DNA from: Candidatus Obscuribacterales bacterium
GTDB taxonomy: Bacteria > Cyanobacteriota > Vampirovibrionia > Obscuribacterales > Obscuribacteraceae
Direction: 5' to 3'
Length of the DNA: 64,000 nucleotides
Assembly (NCBI GenBank): GCA_020634035.1
Contig: JACKCM010000006.1
Span: 62,001 to 126,000 of the forward strand
This document shows, one piece after another, positions 1 to 8,694 of this stretch (the stretch's first letter is position 1; each line of letters starts with the position of its first letter). The notes beneath the pieces are model-generated. The model did not search any database and had not been told where the DNA came from. It saw only the letters and a list, made by a program, of their open reading frames with translations. The translations under genes were made by a program, and so were the position numbers.

Positions 1-60
1 AACAGCTTCGGCTTCGGCGGTCATAACGCCTGCCTCCTCTTTAAAAAGTACAAAGACTAG
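1..60 (+). CDS. fabF: 3-oxoacyl-ACP synthase II, C-terminal end (partial)
   Basis: Only the last 19 codons are in the window. Frame 1 reads NSFGFGGHNACLLFKKYKD followed by TAG at 58-60. The SFGFGGxNA...F motif is the conserved C-terminal signature of FabF-type condensing enzymes, which extend acyl chains in fatty acid synthesis in the cytoplasm. The stop lies five bases before gatA, so the two genes are probably co-transcribed. The 5' part is outside the window, so length and start cannot be judged. FabB or another KAS-family member would look similar over this stretch. Confidence 0.8.
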   Translation, partial: NSFGFGGHNACLLFKKYKD

Positions 61-65
61 TTCCA

Positions 66-1595
66 ATGAGCTCATTAATAGGCAAGAGAATTGGTGAACT
101 GAAAGCTCTCTTGCAAGAGAAGCAAGTTTCGGCTGTAGAAATTGCCGAAGCCCACCTCGATCATGTTAAGAAGAGCGACTCTCAAACCCATGCCTTTTTA
201 AATCTCACCGAGGAGCTGGCCAAAGAACAAGCTCGGGCTGTAGACCAGAAAATCGCCCGGGGAGAAGAACCGGGTCCCCTTGGCGGCATCCCGCTTGCGC
301 TGAAAGACAACATTAGCGTGGCGGATTATCCCCTCACCTGCGGTTCGAAGATCCTCGAGAATTTCATCGCTCCCTATAACGCCACCGCCGCCGAGAAGCT
401 TTTTGCCGCAGGGGCACTCTGCCTTGGCAAAGCCACCCTCGATGAGTTCGCCATGGGCTCGTCAAACGAGAACACCAGCTTCCCGGTGCCGCGCAATCCC
501 TGGGACACCGATAGAGTGCCAGGCGGCAGCTCCGGCGGGCCTGCCGTCAGCGTCGCATCGGGCTATTCGTCCATTGGTATCGGATCCGATACCGGCGGCT
601 CTATCCGGCTGCCGGCATCATTTTGTGGAATCGTAGGCATGAAGCCTACTTACGGACTGGTTTCTCGCTTCGGATTAACAGCCTATGCCTCCAGTCTCGA
701 CCAGATAGGTCCTTTCGCCCGCTCGGTAGAAGACGCCGCCATCACCCTTTCGGTGCTGCTGGGCGAAGACGGCAAGGATGCCACCAGCCTACGTGCACCT
801 TTTGAAAAGAGCGGAGAACAGGCTCCTGATCTGAAATTCGTCCGGAGCCTCAAAAAGGAAAATGCCGCAGATTATCTCAAAGGTCTGAGAGTCGGCGTAA
901 TAGCCGACTTCTTGAGCGATGCGATCTCGCCCGAGATCAAGAGCCAGATAGACAAAGTCAGAAAAGTGCTCGGTGACCACGGTGCCATCGTAGAAGAGGT
1001 GACAGTGCCCCATATCAAAGAGGCGCTTCCTGTCTACTATATAGTCGCCACCGCCGAAGCAAGCGCCAATCTGGCCAGATTCGACGGTGTCAGATACGGT
1101 GCAAGAACAGAATCACCTGCCGATATCACCACTCTCTACAACCAGTCTAGAGAAGCCGGTTTCGGCGACGAGGTCAAACGTCGTATCATGCTCGGCACCT
1201 ACGCTCTGAGCTCCGGATACTATGACGCCTATTACAAAAAAGCCCAGCAGGTAAGACGCCTTATCAAAGAAAGTTTCGACAGAACTTTCGAACGTTTTGA
1301 TGCCCTGCTCTCGCCTACTTCGCCCAGCACCGCTTTTAAAATTGGCGAAAAGGTTGACGACCCGCTTACTATGTACCTCTGCGATATAGCCACGCTGCCC
1401 GCCAACCTGGCAGGTATTCCCGGTCTGGTTCTACCTTGCGGCATCAGCACCGCCGAAGCCAAGCCTCTGCCGGTCGGCTTGCAACTTCTCGCCGGTCAAC
1501 TCAAAGACGCCGTTCTCATTAAAACCGCCTTCGCCCTCGAGCAGGTTTTACCGGCTCAAACCTATGAGTCTCCGGTTCTCAAAGCAGCAATATAA
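66..1595 (+). CDS. gatA: Asp-tRNA(Asn)/Glu-tRNA(Gln) amidotransferase subunit A
   Basis: 509 residues, the normal GatA length. It is the glutaminase subunit of the GatCAB complex, which releases ammonia from glutamine to convert misacylated Glu-tRNA(Gln) or Asp-tRNA(Asn). The amidase signature is complete: K80 in ALKDN, S155-S156 in GGSSGG, and the nucleophile S179 in DTGGSIRLPAS form the Ser-cisSer-Lys triad. There is no good Shine-Dalgarno before ATG 66, but the start five bases after the preceding stop suggests translational coupling. gatB and gatC are not beside it in the window. Other amidases share the fold, but length and C-terminal region fit GatA best. Confidence 0.95.
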   Translation: MSSLIGKRIGELKALLQEKQVSAVEIAEAHLDHVKKSDSQTHAFLNLTEELAKEQARAVDQKIARGEEPGPLGGIPLALKDNISVADYPLTCGSKILENFIAPYNATAAEKLFAAGALCLGKATLDEFAMGSSNENTSFPVPRNPWDTDRVPGGSSGGPAVSVASGYSSIGIGSDTGGSIRLPASFCGIVGMKPTYGLVSRFGLTAYASSLDQIGPFARSVEDAAITLSVLLGEDGKDATSLRAPFEKSGEQAPDLKFVRSLKKENAADYLKGLRVGVIADFLSDAISPEIKSQIDKVRKVLGDHGAIVEEVTVPHIKEALPVYYIVATAEASANLARFDGVRYGARTESPADITTLYNQSREAGFGDEVKRRIMLGTYALSSGYYDAYYKKAQQVRRLIKESFDRTFERFDALLSPTSPSTAFKIGEKVDDPLTMYLCDIATLPANLAGIPGLVLPCGISTAEAKPLPVGLQLLAGQLKDAVLIKTAFALEQVLPAQTYESPVLKAAI

Positions 1596-1747
1596 GAAGC
1601 AGTTAACTTCTGGCTTTTCAAGAATATTGCTTGAGATCGGCTCGCAATACCCCGGAGATTGTCAATTTCTAAGAAATATTGGGCTCTTTTGAGCTTCTGA
1701 CAAGTCGTTTTTTCTGTAGACTTATGACAGTTCAGGAGAATATGTCT

Positions 1748-2254
1748 ATGCCCAGAGCAAAATCCATACTTCTATCCCTTCCGATGATGGCTTTATTCGG
1801 CATTCTCAGCACTGCCAATCAGCCTGCTATCGCCGGACCTAATGACTTCTTCGGAAGCGCCGTACCGAATGCCGCCACCGGCTCCGGTCAACCGGAAGAA
1901 GCCAATCCTTATGCCGAGACCCCCATGCCTGAAGGCGACTTCACCGAAGACGAGCAGCGCATGCAGAAGAGATTCAAAGAAAAGGTCAAGCACGCCAAAA
2001 ACTTGCTGGAGAAAGGCAAGAAGATGGTGGAAGACGGACAGAAAAAGAACAACAAAAAAATGGTGAGCAGAGGCAAGATCTTTGCAGAAATTGGCGAGCG
2101 CGAGCTCAAAGCCCTGGCTGCCAATAATCCATTGAGCGAACTGATCTCTCCGACCCAGAAAGCTGCCCTGGAGCAGAAAGAGGCCAAGGAGAAAGAAAAG
2201 AAATCAAAGGATAAAACCGCTAGCAACAACTCTGAATCAGATCTGTTGCAGTAA
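1748..2254 (+). CDS. Small exported, lysine-rich hypothetical protein
   Basis: About 168 residues. An N-terminal signal peptide (hydrophobic segment LLSLPMMALFGIL, likely cleavage near AIAG) is followed by an acidic linker, a lysine-rich helical segment and a KEKEKK-rich tail ending ESDLLQ. I recognise no family. The open frame extends upstream to TTG 1679, but AGGAG at 1734-1738 lies nine bases before ATG 1748 (three before ATG 1742), so translation most likely starts at 1748. The charged region probably forms helices or a coiled coil and the protein is presumably periplasmic. A rho-independent terminator follows at 2303-2330, so it appears to be a single-gene unit or the end of the fabF-gatA unit. 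Confidence 0.65.
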   Translation: MPRAKSILLSLPMMALFGILSTANQPAIAGPNDFFGSAVPNAATGSGQPEEANPYAETPMPEGDFTEDEQRMQKRFKEKVKHAKNLLEKGKKMVEDGQKKNNKKMVSRGKIFAEIGERELKALAANNPLSELISPTQKAALEQKEAKEKEKKSKDKTASNNSESDLLQ

Positions 2255-2302
2255 ATAAAAGAGTTAAATAAGCCCGGGAATGAGCTTCCCTCAAACGCTC
2301 TT

Positions 2303-2330
2303 AAAAAGACTGCCTGCGGGCGGTCTTTTT
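2303..2330 (+). terminator. Rho-independent terminator
   Basis: AAAAAGACTGCC and GGCGGTCTTTTT pair around a TGCG loop with one G-T wobble, ending in a T5 run. It lies 49 bases after the stop of the exported lysine-rich protein and upstream of cysK. The A-run on the other arm would let it work in both directions, but both neighbouring genes run on the plus strand. Confidence 0.8.
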
Positions 2331-2398
2331 AATGTATGGTGCTTCTATATAAGCCACAATCATTTTTATGTACCGGATAAAACTACTGGAGAGTGAAA

Positions 2399-3373
2399 AT
2401 GGTGATCTACGGAGATATCACTGATTCAATCGGCAACACCCCTCTTGTCAAGCTCAAACGATTGACCCGAGACCTGAACGCGACTGTGGCTCTGAAGCTG
2501 GAGTCTATGAATCCTCTAGGCTCCGTCAAAGATCGTATCGGCATATCGATGATAAAAGAAGCCGAGCGTAAGAAGCAGATCTCTCCCAAAGACACTGTCC
2601 TGATTGAGCCTACCTCAGGCAATACCGGCATCGCCCTAGCATTTGCGGCTGCTTCGAGAGGATATCGCCTCATTCTCACCATGCCCGATACCATGTCGGT
2701 AGAACGACGAAAGTTGCTTACCGCCCTTGGAGCAGAGCTAATTCTTACTCCTGGAGCAGAAGGGATGAAAGGAGCGGTTTCTAAAGCTGAAGAGCTGGTG
2801 GCAGCCAATGATGACGCTTTCATGTTGCAGCAATTCAGCAACAAGGCGAATCCGAAGATTCATAGAGAGACCACCGGCGAAGAAATCTGGAAAGATACAG
2901 AAGGCAAGGTCGACATCTTCGTAGCCGGAGTCGGAACCGGTGGCACCATCACCGGTGTCGGACAAGTGCTCAAACAAAGAAAACCCGATGTCAAAATTGT
3001 GGCAGTAGAACCCAAGGACAGCCCGGTGATTACCCAGAGCAAAGCCGGTCAGCCCCTGCAACCAGGTCCTCACAAAATTCAGGGAATAGGTGCCGGGTTT
3101 ATTCCTGCCGTGCTCGATATGTCCGTCATCGACGAAGTCTTTCTGGTCACCAATGACCAGGCCTTCGAGATGGGTCGCAAGCTGCCCCGTACAGAAGGAA
3201 TTCTTGCCGGTATCAGTAGCGGTGCCACGGTCTATGCCGCCATAGAGCTGGCCAAGCGCCCCGAGAACGCAGGCAAGCTCATCGTGGCGATTGTGGCAAG
3301 CTCCGGTGAACGCTATCTATCCACACCGCTCTTTCAAGGAGCGCCTGAAGCCGCCGGCAGCACCAGCAAGTAG
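2399..3373 (+). CDS. cysK: Cysteine synthase A (O-acetylserine sulfhydrylase)
   Basis: A PLP enzyme that makes cysteine from O-acetylserine and sulfide in the cytoplasm. Seen in the sequence: the PLP lysine K44 in NPLGSVKDR, the substrate loop TSGNTG near residues 72-77, the phosphate-binding loop GTGGTITG near 179-186, and the C-terminal GISSGA near 275. The 324-residue length is typical. GGAG at 2388-2391 lies seven bases before ATG 2399, so this start is preferred over GTG 2393. CysM or a cystathionine beta-synthase core would share these motifs, but there is no CBS domain and the sequence pattern suits CysK. Confidence 0.93.
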   Translation: MVIYGDITDSIGNTPLVKLKRLTRDLNATVALKLESMNPLGSVKDRIGISMIKEAERKKQISPKDTVLIEPTSGNTGIALAFAAASRGYRLILTMPDTMSVERRKLLTALGAELILTPGAEGMKGAVSKAEELVAANDDAFMLQQFSNKANPKIHRETTGEEIWKDTEGKVDIFVAGVGTGGTITGVGQVLKQRKPDVKIVAVEPKDSPVITQSKAGQPLQPGPHKIQGIGAGFIPAVLDMSVIDEVFLVTNDQAFEMGRKLPRTEGILAGISSGATVYAAIELAKRPENAGKLIVAIVASSGERYLSTPLFQGAPEAAGSTSK

Positions 3374-3396
3374 ACCTACCTTTATCTACTAAATCT

Positions 3397-4182
3397 ATGA
3401 ACAGGCTCGGATACATTTCATCCATCGGCACGGACAAAATCCCGGTGGCCGAACTAACGGTGGACGATGTCCCTCTGGCGAAGCTGCTTGGCTGTGATGA
3501 CCTGATCGGTTATGACATATACGAAAAGTCGCGTCCCCAAATTGAGCCTGACCCCAACAAGAACTATGTCTTTGCAGTTTGTAGCTGCGGCGAGTCCGGT
3601 TGTGGCTCCCTCGAAGGAAGTGTTACGACCGGAAGCAATGGCAAAACCATTCTTTTCAAAGAGTTCAAATACACATCAAGCAGTCCGATTCTGGAGTTTA
3701 CCCTAGAAAATTACACATCGGTTATAGAGGCTATAGAAGAAGAATTTCAAGAACATGAGCTCCGAGAATTTAAGGAACAGCAAGAGCAAGACTTTCTCGA
3801 CCAGGCTCATGCCGAAGCAGTTATAAAAGCATATTTTGAAGCCCTGGTCCAACTTGCCTCTAAAGAAGACATAGTAACTCGAACAGCCGAGGCTATGTTT
3901 TCCAAACCTCAATTAATAACGGCTAGAGAAATAGCACGCTGGTTAGTCAGCCCCATGCTCTTCGAGGAGCGTCAAGAGCTGGTAGAAGAGCCGTTCCGTG
4001 AAATGAGAGAAACCGGCTCAGATCTGGATTTTGGAATCTCATTCACCGACGGAGAGATTATACCCTGGAGCCTCAGGGTCACCACTGACGACACCGCCAG
4101 AATACTTGTTATTGAAGCCTATACTGACAGCACCAGCGCTCCTATAGAGACGCGAAGAGTCGATCTCTCGGCTATTCTTTAA
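3397..4182 (+). CDS. Hypothetical protein, CSCG-motif family, copy 1
   Basis: 261 residues of unknown function, no signal peptide or membrane segment. The N-terminal half carries a cysteine motif CSCGESGCG near residues 62-70 that could bind metal; residues about 115-135 are strongly charged (EEEFQEHELREFKEQQEQ) and probably helical or coiled coil; the C-terminal half is a mixed domain ending VDLSAIL. The following gene is a close paralogue over its entire length. The gene starts 23 bases after cysK without an obvious ribosome-binding site. The pair looks like a recent duplication of a cytoplasmic protein; I do not recognise the family. Confidence 0.75.
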   Translation: MNRLGYISSIGTDKIPVAELTVDDVPLAKLLGCDDLIGYDIYEKSRPQIEPDPNKNYVFAVCSCGESGCGSLEGSVTTGSNGKTILFKEFKYTSSSPILEFTLENYTSVIEAIEEEFQEHELREFKEQQEQDFLDQAHAEAVIKAYFEALVQLASKEDIVTRTAEAMFSKPQLITAREIARWLVSPMLFEERQELVEEPFREMRETGSDLDFGISFTDGEIIPWSLRVTTDDTARILVIEAYTDSTSAPIETRRVDLSAIL

Positions 4183-4197
4183 CCGGCTAATAGCGCT

Positions 4198-4989
4198 ATG
4201 AATCAGCTCAGCTATAATTCATCAATAGGCGAGAATAAAATTCCGGTGGCCGAACTGATAGTGGACGATGTCCCCCTGGCGAAGCTGCTTGGTCGCGATG
4301 ATCTAATTGGATTTGATGGCGGTATAAGCTCTCGTCCCCCTCTTGAGCCTGACCCTAACAAGACCTATGTCCTTGCGGTTTGTAGCTGCGGCTACTCAGA
4401 GTGCGGTTCGGTAGAAGGACGAATTATTTCACCGACAGGAGCTATCGGTGAAACAACTATATTCAAAGACTTCAAATACGCTTCTAAAAATCCGATTCTA
4501 GAATTTACTAGAGAAAACTACACATCGGTTATAAGAGCAATAGAAGAAGAGTTCCACGAATTCGAATTGCAAAGGCTAAAAAAGAAACAAGAGCAAGAGC
4601 TTCTTGAATATGCCCACAAGAAAGAGGTTGTGGCAGCCTATCTTGAAGCCCTGGTGCAACTTGCCTCCCTGCCTGATCTGGTGGATCGCACTGCCAGGAC
4701 AATGCACTGTGAGCCGGATGAGGTAACCGCCCTGGAAATAGCGCGCTGGCTGGTCAGCCCCATGATATTTGAAGAACGTCGAGAGCTGGTGGATGAGGCC
4801 CTGCAAGACATAGGAGAGCAAACCTCCGGTCTTGGTCTGGGGCTCCAATTCAGCGACGGAGAGCTTCTTCGCTGGAGCCTGCGGGTCACCACTGACGACA
4901 CCGGCCGCAAACTGATTATCGAAGGCTATTCAGACGATAAATCCGCGCCGTTTATAAATCGAACTGTCGATCTCTCGGCTATTCTTTAA
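4198..4989 (+). CDS. Hypothetical protein, CSCG-motif family, copy 2
   Basis: 263 residues, paralogous to the gene just upstream (roughly 60 percent identical by eye, with an identical C-terminus VDLSAIL). It keeps the cysteine motif as CSCGYSECG and the charged middle helix. The last 24 bases of both genes (4159-4182 and 4966-4989) are identical, suggesting recent duplication or gene conversion. Spacing of 15 bases suggests one transcript. Its end overlaps by 11 bases the end of the convergent membrane-protein gene on the other strand. Function unknown. Confidence 0.75.
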   Translation: MNQLSYNSSIGENKIPVAELIVDDVPLAKLLGRDDLIGFDGGISSRPPLEPDPNKTYVLAVCSCGYSECGSVEGRIISPTGAIGETTIFKDFKYASKNPILEFTRENYTSVIRAIEEEFHEFELQRLKKKQEQELLEYAHKKEVVAAYLEALVQLASLPDLVDRTARTMHCEPDEVTALEIARWLVSPMIFEERRELVDEALQDIGEQTSGLGLGLQFSDGELLRWSLRVTTDDTGRKLIIEGYSDDKSAPFINRTVDLSAIL

Positions 4990-7210
4990 TCGGTTCTGGT
5001 TCTGGCTCTGGTCCTTGTTCTTGCATTTTTTGCTTGACTTTCAAGCAGACAAAAGAGATGGCATAGAGCGCAAAGGCGATTAGTAGAAGTCCACGAATAC
5101 CGGTATAAGTTGCCGAGTATTCTAATAAGCCACCTATAACAGCACCGAACATATTGAAGGCAAGACCGACCGCAGGTTGTTTCTCCGAAGCGAATGAGCC
5201 CGAGAAGATCAAACCGGCAACAAATATCGGTATCACCGATATAGCCGCCGCAATAGATCCGCCCACGAACATACCGAGACTGCTGGCTATTTCTAGAGGC
5301 ATAAAATAGATAGCCATTATAGAAAGGAACAGCAAGGTATAGAGAATATCGGGCTTGAACACTCCTGGCTTTTTAAGCACCAGCATATTGGCGAGTATAA
5401 TCGCAAGCAAGACAGCAAAGATACAGACCGAGTTCACTATCCACACTGTGCCGAAGATAAGCGCCATCCTGTCGATGATAGACAATTCCAGTAACAAGAA
5501 AGCGGAACCGAGGAAGAAAAGCTGCCAGCGCCCGGGTGAATTGTTAGAGCGAATGTTCCTTCCACACCACATCCAGGCAAGGGCGAGCACGATAATATTG
5601 ACTATCAGATAAACCGGATCGATTCCGTCGGTGGGCTTCAGATAGAGATAGGGCCAGTCATCGGTGGAAGGTTTGATACCCTCACTATCCGCATCCGAAA
5701 TATTTTCGTAACCCATAGCCTCCAGCCCGGGGACTTTCTCTTTCATCGAGTCGGTAACCGGAGAAAGGAAGTGAAAGACCATGGTCTCTTTCTTCAAAAG
5801 GCCGAGAGGCTTGTCTATTTTTGCCCGGTCGCAAGCGACCCTGAGGTTGGCTATCAGTCTGCGCTTCAAGAAATCCTCAGTGGCACAGTAACAGATACTG
5901 TATAAACCACCGGGATTGAGATGCTCCATCGCCGATTGCATACCGTCGACCGTATAGACATAGTCATCGAGCCGCACGGATAAAGAGTTGCCCGCAACAG
6001 TATGCGAATCGAGAAAGCCTGTTAGCACCAGATCGTATTTTTCGTTAGTCTTTCTAAGATAGGCTCTGGCATCATCCACGAAGACCCTCACCTTGGGAGA
6101 ATCATAGGGTTTCTCCGGATGAATTTTCTTGCCGAGTTCGGCCATCAGAGGATCTATTTCGACAGCATCGACTTGTTCTGCGCCGTTTCGAAGCGCAGCT
6201 GCGACATCATTGCCGGTGCCGGCGCCAAGTATAAGAACCTTTTTGGGCTTGATGAAATGATAGGGAAATTCATACTGGTCGAAGACGAAATCGGTGATAC
6301 GCTGCGGATTGCCGGCATCTGAAATAAACTCTTTTGAGAGATTGAGCGGCTGCTGAAAGTAGCCTTTATTAACGCTGATAGTCTGTCCGACCTGGATCTT
6401 TTTAGCGTTCTCGCCTTCACCGATCGTATAGAAAAGCGGTCCCATATCGACCCGGTGATAAGGAGACCACATGGTTTTACATTCGGTGCGAGCCGCATCG
6501 GTATAGGTCATACCCCGGGCGGGGACTACTAGAGGCACCACTATACAGGCAAGCAAAATACCGATACTGATTTTGTGTCGACGCAAGACCCAGACCGCAG
6601 GCAAAGAGCCGACGAGAATCCAGATAAACGGCGGCATGCCAAGAAAAGACAAAATAGAAAAGAGAAAAATCCCGATAGCCGATCCGACCAGGTTGATGGC
6701 ATAAGCTTCGAGCGGCTTCAGTTCGTTGAACAGTCTTCCGAGCCTCTCACCTATACCGGCAAAGGTGAGAGCGACAGTGATGATAAGAAGGAAGAAAGAA
6801 ATTAGAGAGACGATGATATAGGTATTTGTATCAGAGATGGCGTTCTCCGGCGGATGATAGCCGTCCCACCAGGTGCTGCTGATGGCTGTGCTGGCACTGG
6901 GAGCCATGATATAAGCCAGTCCGGTCCAGTCAGAAGTGGCAAGCGCAATTACCAGAAGCAGAAGGAAAACAGGAAAGAGCTTGAACCACTTCTCTTTGCC
7001 CGAGTCTTTCATAAAGCCGAAACCCAGACCGACATAGCAAGCAATCAAAGGAAAGTTCTTATAGATGCTGCAAGCCCGAACCTCTGTCCCCATCCAGCGA
7101 ATTACCAGAAGCTCAAAGAAAAGTCCGACCACACTGAGCCAGAACAGCTCGGCAATTACTCTTTTGTTCGAATCTTTGGATTCGTTTGAATTCTCGGCTG
7201 CTTCTGTCAT
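4979..7210 (-). CDS. Membrane spermidine-synthase-like protein (SAM-binding domain between two membrane blocks)
   Basis: 743 residues. About seven hydrophobic helices at the N-terminus, a soluble Rossmann methyltransferase-like domain (about 320-500; VLILGAGTGNDVAAAL, VEIDP, then DLVLTGF), and about seven more helices including FLLLELSIIDR and an FNMFGAVIGGLLEY motif. Membrane proteins of this build are usually annotated as spermidine synthase-like, but the canonical GGGDGG is GAGTGND here and the catalytic DS(S/T)DP is replaced by TGFLDSH, so aminopropyl transfer is doubtful. A true fused spermidine synthase exists nearby, which also argues for another role. Substrate unknown; likely an inner-membrane enzyme or transporter hybrid. 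Confidence 0.8.
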   Translation of the reverse strand: MTEAAENSNESKDSNKRVIAELFWLSVVGLFFELLVIRWMGTEVRACSIYKNFPLIACYVGLGFGFMKDSGKEKWFKLFPVFLLLLVIALATSDWTGLAYIMAPSASTAISSTWWDGYHPPENAISDTNTYIIVSLISFFLLIITVALTFAGIGERLGRLFNELKPLEAYAINLVGSAIGIFLFSILSFLGMPPFIWILVGSLPAVWVLRRHKISIGILLACIVVPLVVPARGMTYTDAARTECKTMWSPYHRVDMGPLFYTIGEGENAKKIQVGQTISVNKGYFQQPLNLSKEFISDAGNPQRITDFVFDQYEFPYHFIKPKKVLILGAGTGNDVAAALRNGAEQVDAVEIDPLMAELGKKIHPEKPYDSPKVRVFVDDARAYLRKTNEKYDLVLTGFLDSHTVAGNSLSVRLDDYVYTVDGMQSAMEHLNPGGLYSICYCATEDFLKRRLIANLRVACDRAKIDKPLGLLKKETMVFHFLSPVTDSMKEKVPGLEAMGYENISDADSEGIKPSTDDWPYLYLKPTDGIDPVYLIVNIIVLALAWMWCGRNIRSNNSPGRWQLFFLGSAFLLLELSIIDRMALIFGTVWIVNSVCIFAVLLAIILANMLVLKKPGVFKPDILYTLLFLSIMAIYFMPLEIASSLGMFVGGSIAAAISVIPIFVAGLIFSGSFASEKQPAVGLAFNMFGAVIGGLLEYSATYTGIRGLLLIAFALYAISFVCLKVKQKMQEQGPEPEPEPIKE

Positions 7211-7253
7211 CTATATCCTGTCCGGAGCGAAGGAAATAACATCTGATTGTTAG

Positions 7254-7274
7254 TAAAAAATCGAATTTTTCGAT
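7254..7274 (-). terminator. Terminator of the minus-strand ATL gene
   Basis: Read on the minus strand, ATCGAA-AAA-TTCGAT is a six-base stem followed by a T6 run (plus strand 7254-7274). It lies about 115 bases after the stop of the alkyltransferase-like gene and before the next minus-strand gene. A second short hairpin, GGCTA-TTGA-TAGCC, sits beside it at about 7276-7290. The stem is short and A/T-rich, so strength is uncertain. Confidence 0.5.
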
Positions 7275-7387
7275 AAGGCTATTGATAGCCCTTTTTAATC
7301 TCTTCCACCATGAAGAATCGCTCTAACCTTCCGCTTAACGAAGGCGCATGAGTGACCGATATTCTAGGCTTCCGAGTCTTCCGACCA

Positions 7388-7744
7388 TTAAGGTTCCTCT
7401 GAACTGGAAAGTCCCTCTTTCCAGAGGTAGCGATTCAAATCGATACGCTCGCTCTCATCAAAAACAATCCCTTCGTCTTCTAAAAGGCGTCTTTGCAGAT
7501 CCGGCGGCAGGTCTCCACGACGGTTCGTGCTCACCATCCCCTTAGCATTTATAACCCTCTGCCAGGGCACGTTCTCGGAGTGAAAGCGACTGCTCTTATT
7601 GCCCGATAGCGCATTAAGAGCCCAGCCCACCCCCTGGGCGCTCAGCCTGCCTCCCAACATCTGCGATATAAGTCCGTAGGTCAGCACTTTGCCCCGGGGA
7701 ATAGCCTGGACAATATGATAGACCCGCTCAAAAACTTCAGACAT
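7388..7744 (-). CDS. Alkyltransferase-like protein (ATL, MGMT DNA-binding domain without catalytic Cys)
   Basis: 118 residues matching the C-terminal DNA-binding domain of O6-alkylguanine-DNA alkyltransferase. The hallmark PCHRV is PWQRVI here (residues 60-65), with W61 in place of the alkyl-accepting cysteine. This is the defining feature of ATL proteins, which flip O6-alkylguanine without repairing it and pass the lesion to nucleotide excision repair. uvrB is present in the same window but not adjacent. AAGGA five bases before the codon at 7744 supports this start over an upstream ATG at 7768. It lies downstream of arfB on the same strand, 63 bases apart. Confidence 0.88.
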   Translation of the reverse strand: MSEVFERVYHIVQAIPRGKVLTYGLISQMLGGRLSAQGVGWALNALSGNKSSRFHSENVPWQRVINAKGMVSTNRRGDLPPDLQRRLLEDEGIVFDESERIDLNRYLWKEGLSSSEEP

Positions 7745-7807
7745 AAATATCCTTCCCGGCTTCTGCAACGCTCGATATCATATGCGGTTCCCTGACAAAA
7801 GACTTCC

Positions 7808-8227
7808 TCAGTCAAGAGTTGGCGGTCTACGGTTCTGCTTCTTGCCCGAAAGCTGCTTCTTCGCCTCGATTCGTCTGGCTTTTTCTGCCCGGGTCGGCTT
7901 GGTCGCCTTGCGAAGCTTGGGCGGCACCGCCACCGACTCGATCATTGCTTTCAATTTTGCCAGACAATAATCGGCATTCATTCTCTGGTCTCGATACTTC
8001 TGGCTCGAGATCAGAATCTCTCCTGTGGTGGTCAGTCTCGATTCATACTTTTCGAGAAATCTCAGCCTGACCGATAGAGGCAGGCTCGGACTTTCACTCA
8101 CCGCCCAGCGAAGCTGCGCCTTGGTGCTCACCTTATTCACGTTCTGACCGCCGGGTCCACCGCTTCGGGCGTAGGTAAACTCGAACTCTGAAAGAGGAAT
8201 CTGAATTTTATCGGTAACGGTGAGCAT
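7808..8227 (-). CDS. arfB: Alternative ribosome-rescue factor ArfB (GGQ peptidyl-tRNA hydrolase)
   Basis: 139 residues from the chosen start, the usual length for ArfB/YaeJ. The motif SGGPGGQNVNKVSTK at about 22-36 holds the catalytic GGQ that hydrolyses peptidyl-tRNA on stalled ribosomes, and the basic C-terminal tail (KKQLSGKKQNRR) is the part that in ArfB enters the empty mRNA channel. The frame is open further upstream to 8290 but that extension is not conserved in the family. Probably a separate short transcript with the ATL gene downstream. Confidence 0.92.
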   Translation of the reverse strand: MLTVTDKIQIPLSEFEFTYARSGGPGGQNVNKVSTKAQLRWAVSESPSLPLSVRLRFLEKYESRLTTTGEILISSQKYRDQRMNADYCLAKLKAMIESVAVPPKLRKATKPTRAEKARRIEAKKQLSGKKQNRRPPTLD

Positions 8228-8310
8228 GGTCCTGGAACAGGGAAAGATATAATGCAATACGGAACTATCGAAAAGTTCGATAAAAATCATACTACAAAGA
8301 GACAGCGGTC

Positions 8311-8676
8311 ATGGAACCTGAAGAAAAAAAGGACGATTTCGCCCACAAAAGAAGCGCTCTGGCCCTGGTGTATGCAGTACCGCTATTACTCGGATACGGC
8401 TACTTCATAAACGAAGCATTTAGAATGGGCGGTGGCGAAGGCAAAAAGATTTTCTTGATCATCGCAATCTCGGCTGCTGTCGGAGCTGTTTTCTTCATCT
8501 ATCGTAGTATCACCGCCAAAAAGGCAGGACGCCATATTCTCGACGGTGGAACGACCATGGGTACACTGGTCATATCCATCGGCTTGCTCCTGGTTCTATA
8601 CGCCTGCAAAGACTTCTATCTTCAAGAGTTTACCGAGCCTGTCCTGGAAGATCCGGGCATGGAAGAAACTCGCTAG
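8311..8676 (+). CDS. Small membrane protein, three helices
   Basis: 121 residues with three hydrophobic stretches (about 12-31, 45-65 and 80-100) separated by short charged loops, a charged N-terminus EEKKDD and an acidic C-terminus EDPGMEE. No family recognised. It is flanked by genes on the opposite strand: arfB starts 84 bases away divergently and the hydrolase gene ends 19 bases downstream convergently. Inner-membrane location is inferred from the helices only. Confidence 0.6.
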   Translation: MEPEEKKDDFAHKRSALALVYAVPLLLGYGYFINEAFRMGGGEGKKIFLIIAISAAVGAVFFIYRSITAKKAGRHILDGGTTMGTLVISIGLLLVLYACKDFYLQEFTEPVLEDPGMEETR

Positions 8677-8694
8677 CAATATTTTGTTGCCTTC

